Shown: positions 32,870 to 42,059 of the stretch, in pieces
Numbering within the stretch: the stretch's first letter is position 1
Layout: every line of letters begins with the position of its first letter
Origin: Flavobacteriaceae bacterium
Lineage (GTDB): Bacteria > Bacteroidota > Bacteroidia > Flavobacteriales > Flavobacteriaceae
Direction of reading: 5' to 3'
NCBI GenBank assembly: GCA_016649715.1
Contig: JAENXC010000003.1
Span: forward strand, 154,025-218,024
Length of the DNA: 64,000 bases
Position numbers and translations under genes: made by a program
The notes under the pieces: model-generated
What the model was told of the DNA's origin: nothing
The model's input: the letters and a program-made list of their open reading frames with translations, nothing else
The model's database searches: none

Positions 32870-34132
32870 TTAGGCGGTTTCAAGTTGAAAAACCCTTCGG
32901 ATGAGTTCTATACTTTCGGCGGAGCCTTCTTCGCCCTTTAAATGGTTTGCGAAATGTGTAGTTATTTTTTGAATAATGCGGTCGCTGATTATCTCGGCCT
33001 GTTCTTCATTGAAACCATTAATTTTTTTGCGTTGATTATCAATTTCCCCAGCTTTAATTTCAGCCAGTTTACTCTTTAAAGCTTTAATGGTTGGGGCAAA
33101 TTTTCGGTTGTCCGCCCATTGGTTAAATTCCTTCTCAATTTCAACAATGATTTTTTTCGCCAAAGGAAGTTGCGACGCGCGCTGTTCCAAGGTTTGGTCC
33201 GTTACTGCTGAAAGATCGTCTAAATGTACAAGCGTTACTAATTCATTTTCCAAAACGTCCCCAGAAACGTTTTTCGGGATGGAAAGATCTAAAATAAGCA
33301 ACGGTCTTTTTAGATATAAAAGTTCTTTCGAAATAGTGGGTTGCTGCGCTCCGGTTGCCACAATTAACACATCAGCTTGGGCAATCTCACTTTGGATGTC
33401 TGCATAATCCTTAACTACCAAATTGAATTTTCCAGCAACTTTTTCAGCCTTCTCCTTGGTTCGGTTTATAAGCGTTATGTGCTCGTTTTTGGTGTGTTTT
33501 ATTAGGTTTTCGCAAGTATTCCTTCCTATTTTTCCTGTTCCGAAAAGCAACAGATTTTTTTCAGAAATGTGCGGGACGCGCGCCATAATGTATTGCACCG
33601 CCGCAAAACTTACTGATGTTGCTCCGGAAGAAATTCCCGTTTCATTCTTTATGCGTTTGCTGGCCTGAATAACGGCATTTGCAAGCCGCTCCATAAACGG
33701 ATTAATAATGTTGTGTTTTTTTGACTCGCGGAAAGCATTGCGCAACTGACTGATGATTTCAAAATCGCCCAAAATCTGGCTGTCTAGACCCGTCCCCACA
33801 TTAAAGAGATGCGAAACGGCATCGTTGTTTTTATAAACATAAGCCACTTTTTCGAACTCTTCCACCGTGCCGTTAGTGTGTTGGCAAAGCAATTTTATAA
33901 GTTGAAATGGGTGCTGCGCAAAACCGTAAAGTTCAGTCCGGTTACAAGTGGATATTACAGAAAGTGAAGGAATTCGGTCTTCTTTGGCCTGCAAAAGGAT
34001 TTTTTCCTTGGCAGTGTCATCAATGCTAAAATGACCACGAATTTCGGCATCCGCTTTTTTGTAATTGAGGCCGATGGCGTAAAAATTGCCTTCAAGCGAC
34101 TTCCCAGAATATGTGTTCAAATTATTTTTCAT
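32870..34132 (-). CDS. hemA: Glutamyl-tRNA reductase
   Basis: A 420-residue enzyme for the first committed step of C5-pathway haem synthesis, reducing glutamyl-tRNA to the semialdehyde with NADPH. The active-site STCNRTELYGF, SGATSVSFAAV and the Rossmann motif LLFGTGKIGRNTCENL are present, with the C-terminal dimerisation helix. It is the promoter-proximal gene of the haem operon, two bases before hemC. A TACATTTG box lies 11 bases before the ATG, and a perfect palindrome lies 150 bases upstream. Confidence 0.95.
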   Translation of the reverse strand: MKNNLNTYSGKSLEGNFYAIGLNYKKADAEIRGHFSIDDTAKEKILLQAKEDRIPSLSVISTCNRTELYGFAQHPFQLIKLLCQHTNGTVEEFEKVAYVYKNNDAVSHLFNVGTGLDSQILGDFEIISQLRNAFRESKKHNIINPFMERLANAVIQASKRIKNETGISSGATSVSFAAVQYIMARVPHISEKNLLLFGTGKIGRNTCENLIKHTKNEHITLINRTKEKAEKVAGKFNLVVKDYADIQSEIAQADVLIVATGAQQPTISKELLYLKRPLLILDLSIPKNVSGDVLENELVTLVHLDDLSAVTDQTLEQRASQLPLAKKIIVEIEKEFNQWADNRKFAPTIKALKSKLAEIKAGEIDNQRKKINGFNEEQAEIISDRIIQKITTHFANHLKGEEGSAESIELIRRVFQLETA

Positions 34133-34143
34133 ATAAACAGGAA

Positions 34144-34151
34144 CAAATGTA
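34144..34151 (-). promoter_or_regulatory. -7 promoter box for the haem operon
   Basis: The minus strand reads TACATTTG, matching TAnnTTTG, 11 bases before the hemA ATG. No good -33 box at standard spacing, which would fit an activator-dependent promoter. Confidence 0.4.
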
Positions 34152-34282
34152 AGTGCATTGTTTTTTAAAAAGTAACGCCAGCGGTATCTTTTGTGTCGTT
34201 GTCTGTTAAAAATCGATTAATTATGAGATTTGTCATATTTAATGCCCTAAATTCGCAGTCTCTTGACAAATCTAATGTTTAA

Positions 34283-34305
34283 TTATTTAGAACAGTTCTA
34301 AATAA
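34283..34305. promoter_or_regulatory. Perfect 23-bp palindrome, candidate operator
   Basis: Arms TTATTTAGAAC and GTTCTAAATAA are exact complements around a single A. The centre TTAGAAC-A-GTTCTAA has the 7-1-7 layout used by Fur/PerR-type repressors. It lies 18 bases before the AraC-family ATG in the shared region with hemA. The protein that binds is not known. Confidence 0.6.
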
Positions 34306-34323
34306 AATCATTTCAAAACTGTT

Positions 34324-35235
34324 ATGGATTTTCAAAAAAATGTCGCTCAAAGCCTGCCTGCCAAAGAGGTAGGCTTTTACGAAGAAACTGCCATTTCCCC
34401 AAGTTTTTTCATTCTGAAATTCAACAACGAAACGAATGAAAATCAAACTTTTAAGCGGGAAGTAAGCTCTAATTTCATCCAGTTTCACTTTTGCATAAAA
34501 GGTTCAGCTTCCTTTGTTTTCAATGACGGAAATTACACGCTTCCCATTCGTGAGGACAACTCGCTCCTGCTTTACAATCCGCAGCGTGATTTGCCAATAA
34601 ATTTGGTGCTCAGCAAACATTCATGGGTATTATCCGTTTTGCTTCCCATCAACAAATTCCACAGTCTTTTTTCCACGGAAGCCAATTACATCACTTTTTT
34701 GAACGAAGAAAATAAAGACCGAAAATATTATAAAGATGCCGCTGTTTCGCCTTCCATGGCCATTGTGTTGAATCAATTGATGAACTACAACCTGCACCCT
34801 ACCATCAAACCCCTGTATTTCAAGGGAAAAGCTTATGAATTGATAAGTCTTTATTTTAACAGGCCCGCCGATGTGGATGTGGAACAATGTCCTTTTCTGG
34901 CTGATGAGGACAACGTTTCAAAAATAAAAAAGGCAAAACAAATTATGGTTACCCGAATGGCAGAACCACCATCCTTACAGGCATTGGCAGATGAAATCAA
35001 TTTACCCATAAACCGATTGAAGGAAGGTTTCAAACAAATTTATGGCGATTCGGTTTTTAGTTTCCTTTTTGATTATAAAATGGAAGTGGCGCGACAGCTT
35101 TTGGCAACGGGTACTCACAACGTGAACGAGGTTGGTCTGAAAATAGGTTACAGCACATCGAGTCATTTTATTGCGGCTTTTAAAAAGAAATTTGGCACTA
35201 CTCCGAAGAAGTTTTTGATGGGGTTAAACGTCTGA
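34324..35235 (+). CDS. AraC-family transcriptional regulator, divergent from hemA
   Basis: A 303-residue regulator. The N-terminal part (FIQFHFCIKGSASFVFNDGNY) is a cupin-like sensor; the C-terminal ~100 residues hold the two AraC helix-turn-helix motifs (LQALADEINLPINRLKEGFKQIYG and VNEVGLKIGYSTSSHFIAAFKKKFGTTPKKF, given as landmarks). It probably controls the haem operon, as I recall the same divergent pair in other flavobacteria. Residues 11-17 (SLPAKEVG region) are encoded by a palindromic repeat placed just after the start codon. Its effector is unknown. Confidence 0.83.
   Translation: MDFQKNVAQSLPAKEVGFYEETAISPSFFILKFNNETNENQTFKREVSSNFIQFHFCIKGSASFVFNDGNYTLPIREDNSLLLYNPQRDLPINLVLSKHSWVLSVLLPINKFHSLFSTEANYITFLNEENKDRKYYKDAAVSPSMAIVLNQLMNYNLHPTIKPLYFKGKAYELISLYFNRPADVDVEQCPFLADEDNVSKIKKAKQIMVTRMAEPPSLQALADEINLPINRLKEGFKQIYGDSVFSFLFDYKMEVARQLLATGTHNVNEVGLKIGYSTSSHFIAAFKKKFGTTPKKFLMGLNV
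34351..34375. repeat. Palindromic repeat family A inside the AraC gene
   Basis: AGCCTGCCTGCC, AAAGA and GGTAGGCT form a near-perfect hairpin read as SLPAKEVG at the N-terminus. Confidence 0.6.
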
Positions 35236-35359
35236 AAAAGCAATTACTAAATACTTGAAAGCTCTGCTATGAAAAAGTGTTTTTGGAATAACGCATCCCA
35301 AAAATAAAAATCATACCTTTTCAGTGTAATCAAAATGAAAATCCACGAACAGCAACAGA

Positions 35360-35926
35360 TTGGAAGCCTTTAGTGATGGCGTGCTCGCCATTATAATTAC
35401 CATTATGGTATTGGAAATAAAAGTTCCCCACGGAACCGATATGGAAGCCATAAAACCGCTATTGCCAGTTATCTTAAGTTATGTGCTGAGTTTTATATAC
35501 ATCGGGATTTATTGGAACAACCACCACCATATGATGCATACGGTACAAAAAGTGAGCGGTGGGATTCTTTGGGCAAATCTTCACCTTTTGTTTTGGTTAT
35601 CGCTAATTCCGTTTGTCACTGGCTGGGTGGGCGAAAACCATTTTGCCGAACTTCCAATGGCGCTTTATGGCGCAGTTCTTTTAATGGCTGCCATTGCCTA
35701 TTTTATATTGCAGAAAAGCATATTGGCCACACAGGGAAAGGATTCTATTTTGGCGAAGGCGATAGGCAAGGATTTAAAGGGAAAAGCTTCCCCAATCATT
35801 TATATTGTTGCGGTTATTGCTTCATTTTACTATCCGTGGATTGCAGGTTCACTTTATATTTTGGCGGCCTTAATGTGGTTAGTTCCCGATAAGCGAATAG
35901 AAATAATTTTTAAGGAAAAGGAATAA
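35360..35926 (+). CDS. TMEM175 family potassium channel-like protein, start disturbed
   Basis: A protein of about 188 residues or more with four to six membrane helices (GVLAIIITIMVLEI, LLPVILSYVLSFIYIGIYW, LLFWLSLIPFVTGWVG). The TMEM175 signature RxxxFSD is split: the reading frame opens with TTG at LEAFSDG, and the needed Arg is the codon just before it. An ATG at 35335 is one base out of frame; removing one A from ATGAAAA would give MKSTNSNRLEAFSDG, a normal family start. So there is either a recent single-base frameshift, a sequencing error, or a weak TTG start. Confidence 0.72.
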   Translation: MEAFSDGVLAIIITIMVLEIKVPHGTDMEAIKPLLPVILSYVLSFIYIGIYWNNHHHMMHTVQKVSGGILWANLHLLFWLSLIPFVTGWVGENHFAELPMALYGAVLLMAAIAYFILQKSILATQGKDSILAKAIGKDLKGKASPIIYIVAVIASFYYPWIAGSLYILAALMWLVPDKRIEIIFKEKE

Positions 35927-36041
35927 GATCAAATTGGCTATTTGGTGATAAATTTATTGAGTTATTTGCTTAACCCCTTTCCCATTTAAGGGAAGAGCTT
36001 CTGCAAATTGGATAGAAAATCTTATTAGTAAGAAGAGCTGT

Positions 36042-36503
36042 CTACCACGTTTGTCCCTTCAGTTCCATTGCGGCACGCAACACATCGCTTTGGCTTATTT
36101 GGCCAGTCAATTTTCCGTTTTCAACAATAGGAAAACGACGGTGTTTTGATTCCAAAAATTTATTGGAGGCGTCCAGCACATTCATCTCGCCATCAATAGT
36201 ATCCACGTTTTTTATCATGTGTTTTTCCACTTTCACGTCTTCCATTGGGTGGTTATGATAGCGGGCGTCGCTTAACTCTTTCAAACAATCGCCTTCGGAA
36301 ATGATTCCGACCAGTTCATTCTTTTCATTCACAACAGGGCCTCCAGAAATCCGTTTTTTCAAAAGCACTTCCATAACTTCCAAAATGGATTGTTCTGGCC
36401 TAAATGTGGTAAGATTGCGGGTCATATAATCGGAAACTTTTATTTTTTCCGATGAACCTTTTTTGGGCTTTGCCCTTCTGCCTATAAAACTTTTAATTCC
36501 CAT
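36042..36503 (-). CDS. CBS domain pair protein
   Basis: A 153-residue soluble protein. After a short basic tail come two CBS motifs: VSDYMTRNLTTFRPEQSILEVMEVLLKKRISGGPVVNE and VEKHMIKNVDTIDGEMNVLDASNKFLESKHRRFPIVENGK (landmarks only). Stand-alone CBS pairs bind adenine nucleotides and report energy state to partners; the partner here is unknown. It is a single-gene unit on the minus strand. Confidence 0.85.
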   Translation of the reverse strand: MGIKSFIGRRAKPKKGSSEKIKVSDYMTRNLTTFRPEQSILEVMEVLLKKRISGGPVVNEKNELVGIISEGDCLKELSDARYHNHPMEDVKVEKHMIKNVDTIDGEMNVLDASNKFLESKHRRFPIVENGKLTGQISQSDVLRAAMELKGQTW

Positions 36504-36566
36504 AATATCAAATTTTTGCGAACTTCTAATATACTCATTTTTATTAAATTAAGTTATCGGGTTTTT

Positions 36567-36624
36567 AAGTTATTGGTTATTGAGTTATTATGGCTACTGT
36601 TTTAATAACTCAATAACCAATAAC
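36567..36624. repeat. Inverted repeat (TTATTGGTTATTGAGTTATT arms)
   Basis: AAGTTATTGGTTATTGAGTT and AACTCAATAACCAATAAC face each other across a short loop in the gap between the CBS gene and the M28 gene. It would form a long AT-rich hairpin with no coding role visible. Confidence 0.6.
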
Positions 36625-36678
36625 CCTTTAACTTAACGCGATTAAAATTGTATTTTTAACAACCAAAACTCCCCAACC

Positions 36679-39048
36679 ATGAAAAAGCTCGACGCCATCT
36701 TTTCGTTGTTCCTCATAATTGCATTTGTCTTTTACAGTTTTTATGGGTTAACGCCGCATTACGATGGAGATGAAACCGCTCCAGCAACTGAATTCTCAGT
36801 AGATAGAGCGTTACTACCTTTAAATGAAATTTCAAAAAAACCACATTATTTGGGTTCTGAAGAGCACGAAAAAGTGCGTAAGTTTTTAATTTCAGAATTG
36901 CGAAAATTAGGGCTCGACCCTCACATCCAAAAAGGATTTAGCCTAAATCCAGAATCAAAAACGCTGGATAAACCCATCAATATCGCGGCCCGGCTAAAGG
37001 GCTCTGAAGATGGAAAAGCGCTTTTATTGCTTTCTCATTATGATAGCGCGCTCGTGCCGTCCTTCGGTGCAAGCGATGACGGCAGCGGGTTGGTAACCAT
37101 TTTGGAAAGTGTGCGCGCTTATCTCGCTTCGGGCAAAACACCCAAAAACGATATAATCATTTTGTTTTCCGATGCCGAAGAAATTGGGCTGGACGGCGCC
37201 AAACTTTTTGTAAACGAACATCCATGGGCAAAAAACATTGGTTTGGTGCTCAACTTTGAGGCGCGCGGCACGAGCGGCCCCAGCAATATGATTTTGGAAA
37301 CCAACGGTGGAAATTCAAACTTGGTAAAGGAATTCATAGCAGCAAACCCAGATTTTCCAGTGGCTTCTTCGTTGATGTACAGCGTTTACAAAATGTTGCC
37401 AAATGATACCGACTCCACTGTTTTTAGGGAAGACGGCGATATTGACAGCTTTTTCTTCGCCTTTATTGACAGTCACTTCAACTATCACACTGCTAACGAC
37501 ACTTTTTATAATTTAAGTCGAAATAGCCTCGCCCACCAAGGTAGCTATTTGCTTCCGTTGATTCATTATTTTGCAAACGCAGACCTGTCAAAATTAAAAG
37601 CTGAAACGGAAAATGTTTATTTCAACTTCCCACTGATAAAAATGGTAAGCTACCAATTTTCATGGATTTTACCGATGCTGATTTTGGCGAGCTTGCTGTT
37701 TCTTTTCCTGATTTTTTACGGACTTTACAGAAAAAAACTGAACGGAAAAACAATGGCTTTAGGCTTTGTTCCTTTTTTGGTTTCCTTGATTGTTTGCGGA
37801 GTTGTCGGTTTTTTTGGGTGGAAATTGCTGCTCGTTCTTTACCCACAATACACAGAAATACAGCAAGGTTTTACCTATAATGGGCATTGGTATATTGCGT
37901 TTTTTGTCTTTCTTTCGTTGGCGATTACGTTTGCGGTTTATAAAAAATTCACCAAAAAACTTACCGAACCCTCATTTTATGTAGCTCCGCTATTTTTTTG
38001 GCTTTTGATAAACGCAGCGGTTTTTATAATCTTGAAAGGGGCAGCATTTTTCATAATTCCCGTGTTTTTTGGGTTGTTGTCGTTTTTCGTGATGCTTCGG
38101 CAGGAACGCCCAAATCTTTTGGCGATGACACTTTTGGCAATTCCGGCACTCTTTATTTTTGCGCCGCTCATTCAGTTTTTTCCAGTGGGATTGGGCTTGA
38201 AAATGCTCGTAATCAGTTGTGTTTTTACCGTTTTGCTTTTTGCGATGCTTTGGCCCGTTTTCGGTTATTATAAAATGAAAAAAATACTTTCTGTTGTGTG
38301 TTTGCTGCACGCAGTGTTTTTCTTCATAAAAGCCCATTCAAAAAGTGATTTTTCAGAAGAGCGAAAAAAACCAAACAGCCTTGTTTATTATAAAGATGCG
38401 GATACAGAGAAAACGTATTGGCTCACTTATGATAAAGAAATTGACGAATGGACGAAGCAATATTTAGGTGAAAAATCCGAAGACGCCTCCAAGGTTTTGG
38501 GCTTTGCTTCCTATAATAAATACGGAACAAATTATAGTTACGCAGCCGAAGCTCCAGAAATATACATTCCCGATTTTGAAATTATTTTGGGCGAAGATAC
38601 GGTGGTTGAAAACCTTCGGAACGTAAAATTTATCATCGTTCCTAAGCGGCGAGTGAACAAAATAGATTTGTACAGCACTGGAAATACTTCGTTTAAATCT
38701 TTGGAATTTAATGGGCAAAAGATGTCTGTTTCAGATGAAATGAAAGACTATCGGGGAACGAAAAATACAGCGCTCATAAATTATTACGTCTCCGAAAACG
38801 ATTCCCTAAAAGTGAAATTTTCCGTGGAAAAAGATGCAGAAGTTTCTTTTAAAGTAATGGAATACTCTTTTGATTTGCTGACCGATCCGCAATTCAAAAT
38901 TGAAAAACGGCCGAATTATACCATGCCGAAACCTTTTGTAATTACGGATGCTGTGGCGGTGAAACGGACATTTTCGGTGGATTCTTTGAAGATGAAAATT
39001 CAAGATACGCTGCAAACCAATCCTCAAATATTTTTAAGGAATGAATAA
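36679..39048 (+). CDS. Membrane-bound M28-type aminopeptidase
   Basis: A 789-residue protein. One N-terminal helix precedes an M28 zinc-peptidase domain (about 40-310) with LLSHYDSA (His and Asp ligands), ASDDGSG (bridging Asp), FSDAEEIGLDGA (catalytic Glu-Glu) and YHTANDT (His ligand). Then come about eight membrane helices (325-560) and a ~220-residue extracytoplasmic beta-rich domain. The layout resembles ER metallopeptidase ERMP1/Fxna and bacterial relatives. It should trim peptides in the periplasm. The stop overlaps the next gene by eight bases. Confidence 0.85.
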   Translation: MKKLDAIFSLFLIIAFVFYSFYGLTPHYDGDETAPATEFSVDRALLPLNEISKKPHYLGSEEHEKVRKFLISELRKLGLDPHIQKGFSLNPESKTLDKPINIAARLKGSEDGKALLLLSHYDSALVPSFGASDDGSGLVTILESVRAYLASGKTPKNDIIILFSDAEEIGLDGAKLFVNEHPWAKNIGLVLNFEARGTSGPSNMILETNGGNSNLVKEFIAANPDFPVASSLMYSVYKMLPNDTDSTVFREDGDIDSFFFAFIDSHFNYHTANDTFYNLSRNSLAHQGSYLLPLIHYFANADLSKLKAETENVYFNFPLIKMVSYQFSWILPMLILASLLFLFLIFYGLYRKKLNGKTMALGFVPFLVSLIVCGVVGFFGWKLLLVLYPQYTEIQQGFTYNGHWYIAFFVFLSLAITFAVYKKFTKKLTEPSFYVAPLFFWLLINAAVFIILKGAAFFIIPVFFGLLSFFVMLRQERPNLLAMTLLAIPALFIFAPLIQFFPVGLGLKMLVISCVFTVLLFAMLWPVFGYYKMKKILSVVCLLHAVFFFIKAHSKSDFSEERKKPNSLVYYKDADTEKTYWLTYDKEIDEWTKQYLGEKSEDASKVLGFASYNKYGTNYSYAAEAPEIYIPDFEIILGEDTVVENLRNVKFIIVPKRRVNKIDLYSTGNTSFKSLEFNGQKMSVSDEMKDYRGTKNTALINYYVSENDSLKVKFSVEKDAEVSFKVMEYSFDLLTDPQFKIEKRPNYTMPKPFVITDAVAVKRTFSVDSLKMKIQDTLQTNPQIFLRNE

Positions 39049-39847
39049 AACAATCGCCATTGCGGGCTTGGGATGGCTGGGACAACCGTTGGCTTATCAC
39101 TTGGCTACATTGGGTTATACCGTAAAAGGTTCCGTTACAAGTGTTGAAAAAGCAACGATGCTTCAAAAAAACGGTTTTGAAGCCTTCCCCGTTGAAATTT
39201 CGGAAAGCGGTATTGAAGGCGAAATAAAAGCACTTTTGAACCAAGCCGATTGTTTGATACTAATGATACCGCCCGGAATTAGGAAAAATACGGGTGCTGA
39301 TTATGTTTTGAAAATGGTGCATTTGCTTGAAGCAATAAAAAAATCTTCGGTTTCAAAAATTATTTTGGTGAGCAGTACTTCGGTTTACGACGATTCACAG
39401 GGAAAGGTGACCGAAAAAAACAAACCCAGACCCAAAACCATAGCCGGAAAACAACTGCGGCAAGTGGAAGAGCTTTTTTTTAATTCCGAAGAACTGCAAA
39501 CAACTATTGTGCGTTTCGGCGGCTTGATTGGCGGCAGCAGGCAACCTGCAAAATATCTGGCGGGACGGAAAGATTTGGCAGACGGCAACGCCCCAGTAAA
39601 TTTGATACACCGCGAGGATTGCATCGCTATTTTGGTTGAAATTTTAAAGCAGGACGCTTTCGGAAAGGTTTTCAACGCCGTAAATCCAAAACACCCCAAG
39701 AAAGCTGACTACTATATTCAAAAAACAAAGGAGCTTGGTTTGGAACCGCCAACATTTGCCGAGAGTTCAATGGATGAGGTATATAAACAGGTGGATTCGG
39801 AGAATCTGAAATTGATTTTGAATTATTCTTTTAAAACTTCTATATAA
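39041..39847 (+). CDS. NAD(P)-binding SDR/epimerase, YeeZ-like
   Basis: A 268-residue protein with a Rossmann start IAIAGLGWLGQPLAYHLATLG and SDR-type SSTSVYDD and RFGGLIGGSRQPAKYLAG. The usual active-site YxxxK is not obvious; the GKQLRQVEE stretch stands at that place. Family members of the YeeZ group have no proven substrate. It is translationally coupled to the M28 peptidase by an eight-base overlap and ends at a terminator shared with the convergent M13 gene. Confidence 0.78.
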   Translation: MNKTIAIAGLGWLGQPLAYHLATLGYTVKGSVTSVEKATMLQKNGFEAFPVEISESGIEGEIKALLNQADCLILMIPPGIRKNTGADYVLKMVHLLEAIKKSSVSKIILVSSTSVYDDSQGKVTEKNKPRPKTIAGKQLRQVEELFFNSEELQTTIVRFGGLIGGSRQPAKYLAGRKDLADGNAPVNLIHREDCIAILVEILKQDAFGKVFNAVNPKHPKKADYYIQKTKELGLEPPTFAESSMDEVYKQVDSENLKLILNYSFKTSI

Positions 39848-39848
39848 A

Positions 39849-39874
39849 AAAAGGAGCCAATAACGGCTCCTTTT
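39849..39874. terminator. Bidirectional terminator between the SDR and M13 genes
   Basis: AAAAGGAGCC and GGCTCCTTTT form a ten-base-pair stem, with T-rich sequence on each strand after the stem. Confidence 0.8.
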
Positions 39875-39918
39875 CAATTCAAAACATTTCGTCTGCGCTC
39901 AATGTGACAGTTGGCAAA

Positions 39919-41985
39919 CTACCAAATACGCACCCTATTTTCAGGAGCAACATACATTGGGTCGCCTTCCTTAATGTCAAATGCTTTATAAAAAGCATCA
40001 ACGTTTACCAACGGTTGTGTGGCACGAACCTTTCCAGGGGAGTGCGGGTCGGTTTTCACTTGGTTACGAACTGCTTCATCACGTGTTTTAGTGCGCCAAA
40101 CAGTGGCCCAGCTCATAAAGAAACGTTGCTCTGGTGTGAAACCATCAATGTTATCTGGGCGTCCGTTTTCTTTGTAAAAACGTTGCAAACCGTCATAAGC
40201 AGCAAGTACGCCACCAAGGTCGCCAATGTTTTCGCCCAAAGTGAACTTTCCGTTGATGTAAACACTGTCCAGAACCTCAACATTGCTGTACTGCTCTGCA
40301 AGTTTATCGCCGCGCTCGGTGAAGTTTTTAAGATCACTGTCTGTCCACCAGTTCACCAAGTTTCCATTGGCGTCAAAACGAGCACCGCTGTCATCAAAAG
40401 CATGTGAAATTTCGTGGCCAATTACTGCACCCATTCCACCGTAATTTACGGCTTCGTCTGCTTTGTAATCATAGAAAGGAGGTTGAAGAATTGCTGCCGG
40501 GAAAACGATTTCGTTGTTAAAAGGATTGAAATACGCATTCACCGTTTGTGGGCTCATTCCCCATTCTGTGCGGTCCACTGGTTCATCAATTTTATCAAGA
40601 TTGTCTTTAAAGTTCCAAGTTTGAACGGCAACCATATTGTCGTAAAAAGTATTTTTCGGCTTCACTGCCATAGCCGAATAATCTTTCCACTTGTCTGGAT
40701 AACCAATTTTCACTGTGAATTTATCAAGCTTTTCAATAGCTTTTACCTTGGTGCTGTCGCTCATCCAAGTTAAAGCGTTAATGCGATCTTTATATGCATC
40801 AATTACGTTTGCAATCATTTTTTCAGCTTTCGCTTTCGCCTCTGGCGGGAACATTGCGTCCACATACAATTTTCCTAAAGCTTCACCCACGCTTCCGTTT
40901 ACGGTTGCAAGTGCGCGTTCGTCTGCGGGTTTTTGTGATTTGGTTCCTTTTAGGGTTGTTTCATAAAAGTCAAAATTGGCTTTTTCAATTTCGGTGGTCA
41001 ACATTCCTGCGGAATTATTTAACGTTGCCCAACGCATTTCGGTTCTCCACGTATCAAAATTGGGTTTGGCGAACATTTGTTCCACCGTTTCCATATATTT
41101 TGGTTGCATCACTATAACCGTATCCAGTTTTTTAGGCACGCCCATATCTTCAAAAGTTTTTTGCCATTGAAGTTGTGGAACCATTTTTTGTAATTCTGCA
41201 AGGCTACGTGGATTGTTGAAATTTCTAAAATCACGACTTGCAACTTTATCCAATCTTGGAGTGGCAAGTTTGGTTTCAAAAGCAAGAATGGTCTCTGCTT
41301 GTTTGTGTGCAGATTCTTCTGTATCGCCTAAAAATTGTAGCATTCGCGTAATGTGTGCTACATATTGCTGACGTATTTGTTCGGAAGCAGGATCTGTGTT
41401 TGTATAAAAATCACGGTCGGGAAGCCCCAAACCGCCGGGCGTAATATAAGCCGAATTCATCGCGCTGTTACTTGGGTTTGAAAAAGCGACAAGGCCCAAA
41501 AATGGTTGCGAAACCGCAATGGCATCTTCTGATATCAATTTTTGAAAATCTTCCATGCTGTTCATGGCTGCAATTTTATCTAGTGTAGGCTTTATTGGAT
41601 CAATGCCCGCTTTGTTTCTTGCAACTGTGTCCAGTTCGGACTCATATATCATTAACGCTTTTGCTTGATCGGTATCGGCAGCATATTTTCCGCTTTCTTT
41701 GGCTTTCGCTAAAATTTCCAATACGTCTGCATCGGTTTTTTTCCGAAGGATTGTAAAGCCTCCCCAACTGGTTTGGTCATCCGGAATCTCGTTGTTTTTC
41801 ATCCAGTTTCCGTTCACGTAATTGTAAAAATCAGCTTTCGGGCTTATGGTGGTGTCCATGTTTGCAAGGATAATTCCGTGTGGTTCGTTGTCTGCAACAG
41901 CCACATCGGTTTTTTCTTTACAAGCGGTTGTGGCTACTGCAATTACTACAAATACCAAAACAGGTTTTAAAAAATTAGTCTTCAT
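39919..41985 (-). CDS. M13 family metallopeptidase (neprilysin/PepO-like) lipoprotein
   Basis: A 688-residue peptidase. The N-terminal signal MKTNFLKPVLVFVVIAVATTAC has a lipobox Cys, so it is probably a lipoprotein in the periplasm or on the outer membrane. The zinc motif HEISHAF lies in GGMGAVIGHEISHAFDDSG, and the third ligand is in GENIGDLGGVLAAYDG. VNAYFNPFNNEIVFPA is the substrate-binding strand. The ATG at 41985 is used since the 23 upstream residues would hide the signal peptide. It cleaves small peptides, as far as the family goes. Confidence 0.93.
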   Translation of the reverse strand: MKTNFLKPVLVFVVIAVATTACKEKTDVAVADNEPHGIILANMDTTISPKADFYNYVNGNWMKNNEIPDDQTSWGGFTILRKKTDADVLEILAKAKESGKYAADTDQAKALMIYESELDTVARNKAGIDPIKPTLDKIAAMNSMEDFQKLISEDAIAVSQPFLGLVAFSNPSNSAMNSAYITPGGLGLPDRDFYTNTDPASEQIRQQYVAHITRMLQFLGDTEESAHKQAETILAFETKLATPRLDKVASRDFRNFNNPRSLAELQKMVPQLQWQKTFEDMGVPKKLDTVIVMQPKYMETVEQMFAKPNFDTWRTEMRWATLNNSAGMLTTEIEKANFDFYETTLKGTKSQKPADERALATVNGSVGEALGKLYVDAMFPPEAKAKAEKMIANVIDAYKDRINALTWMSDSTKVKAIEKLDKFTVKIGYPDKWKDYSAMAVKPKNTFYDNMVAVQTWNFKDNLDKIDEPVDRTEWGMSPQTVNAYFNPFNNEIVFPAAILQPPFYDYKADEAVNYGGMGAVIGHEISHAFDDSGARFDANGNLVNWWTDSDLKNFTERGDKLAEQYSNVEVLDSVYINGKFTLGENIGDLGGVLAAYDGLQRFYKENGRPDNIDGFTPEQRFFMSWATVWRTKTRDEAVRNQVKTDPHSPGKVRATQPLVNVDAFYKAFDIKEGDPMYVAPENRVRIW

Positions 41986-42059
41986 TTTATGGTTTTTGAT
42001 TAAAGTATTTATTGTTAAAAATTTTACTGAACGTATAAGTTGCCTTTTTGGCAATTTTG

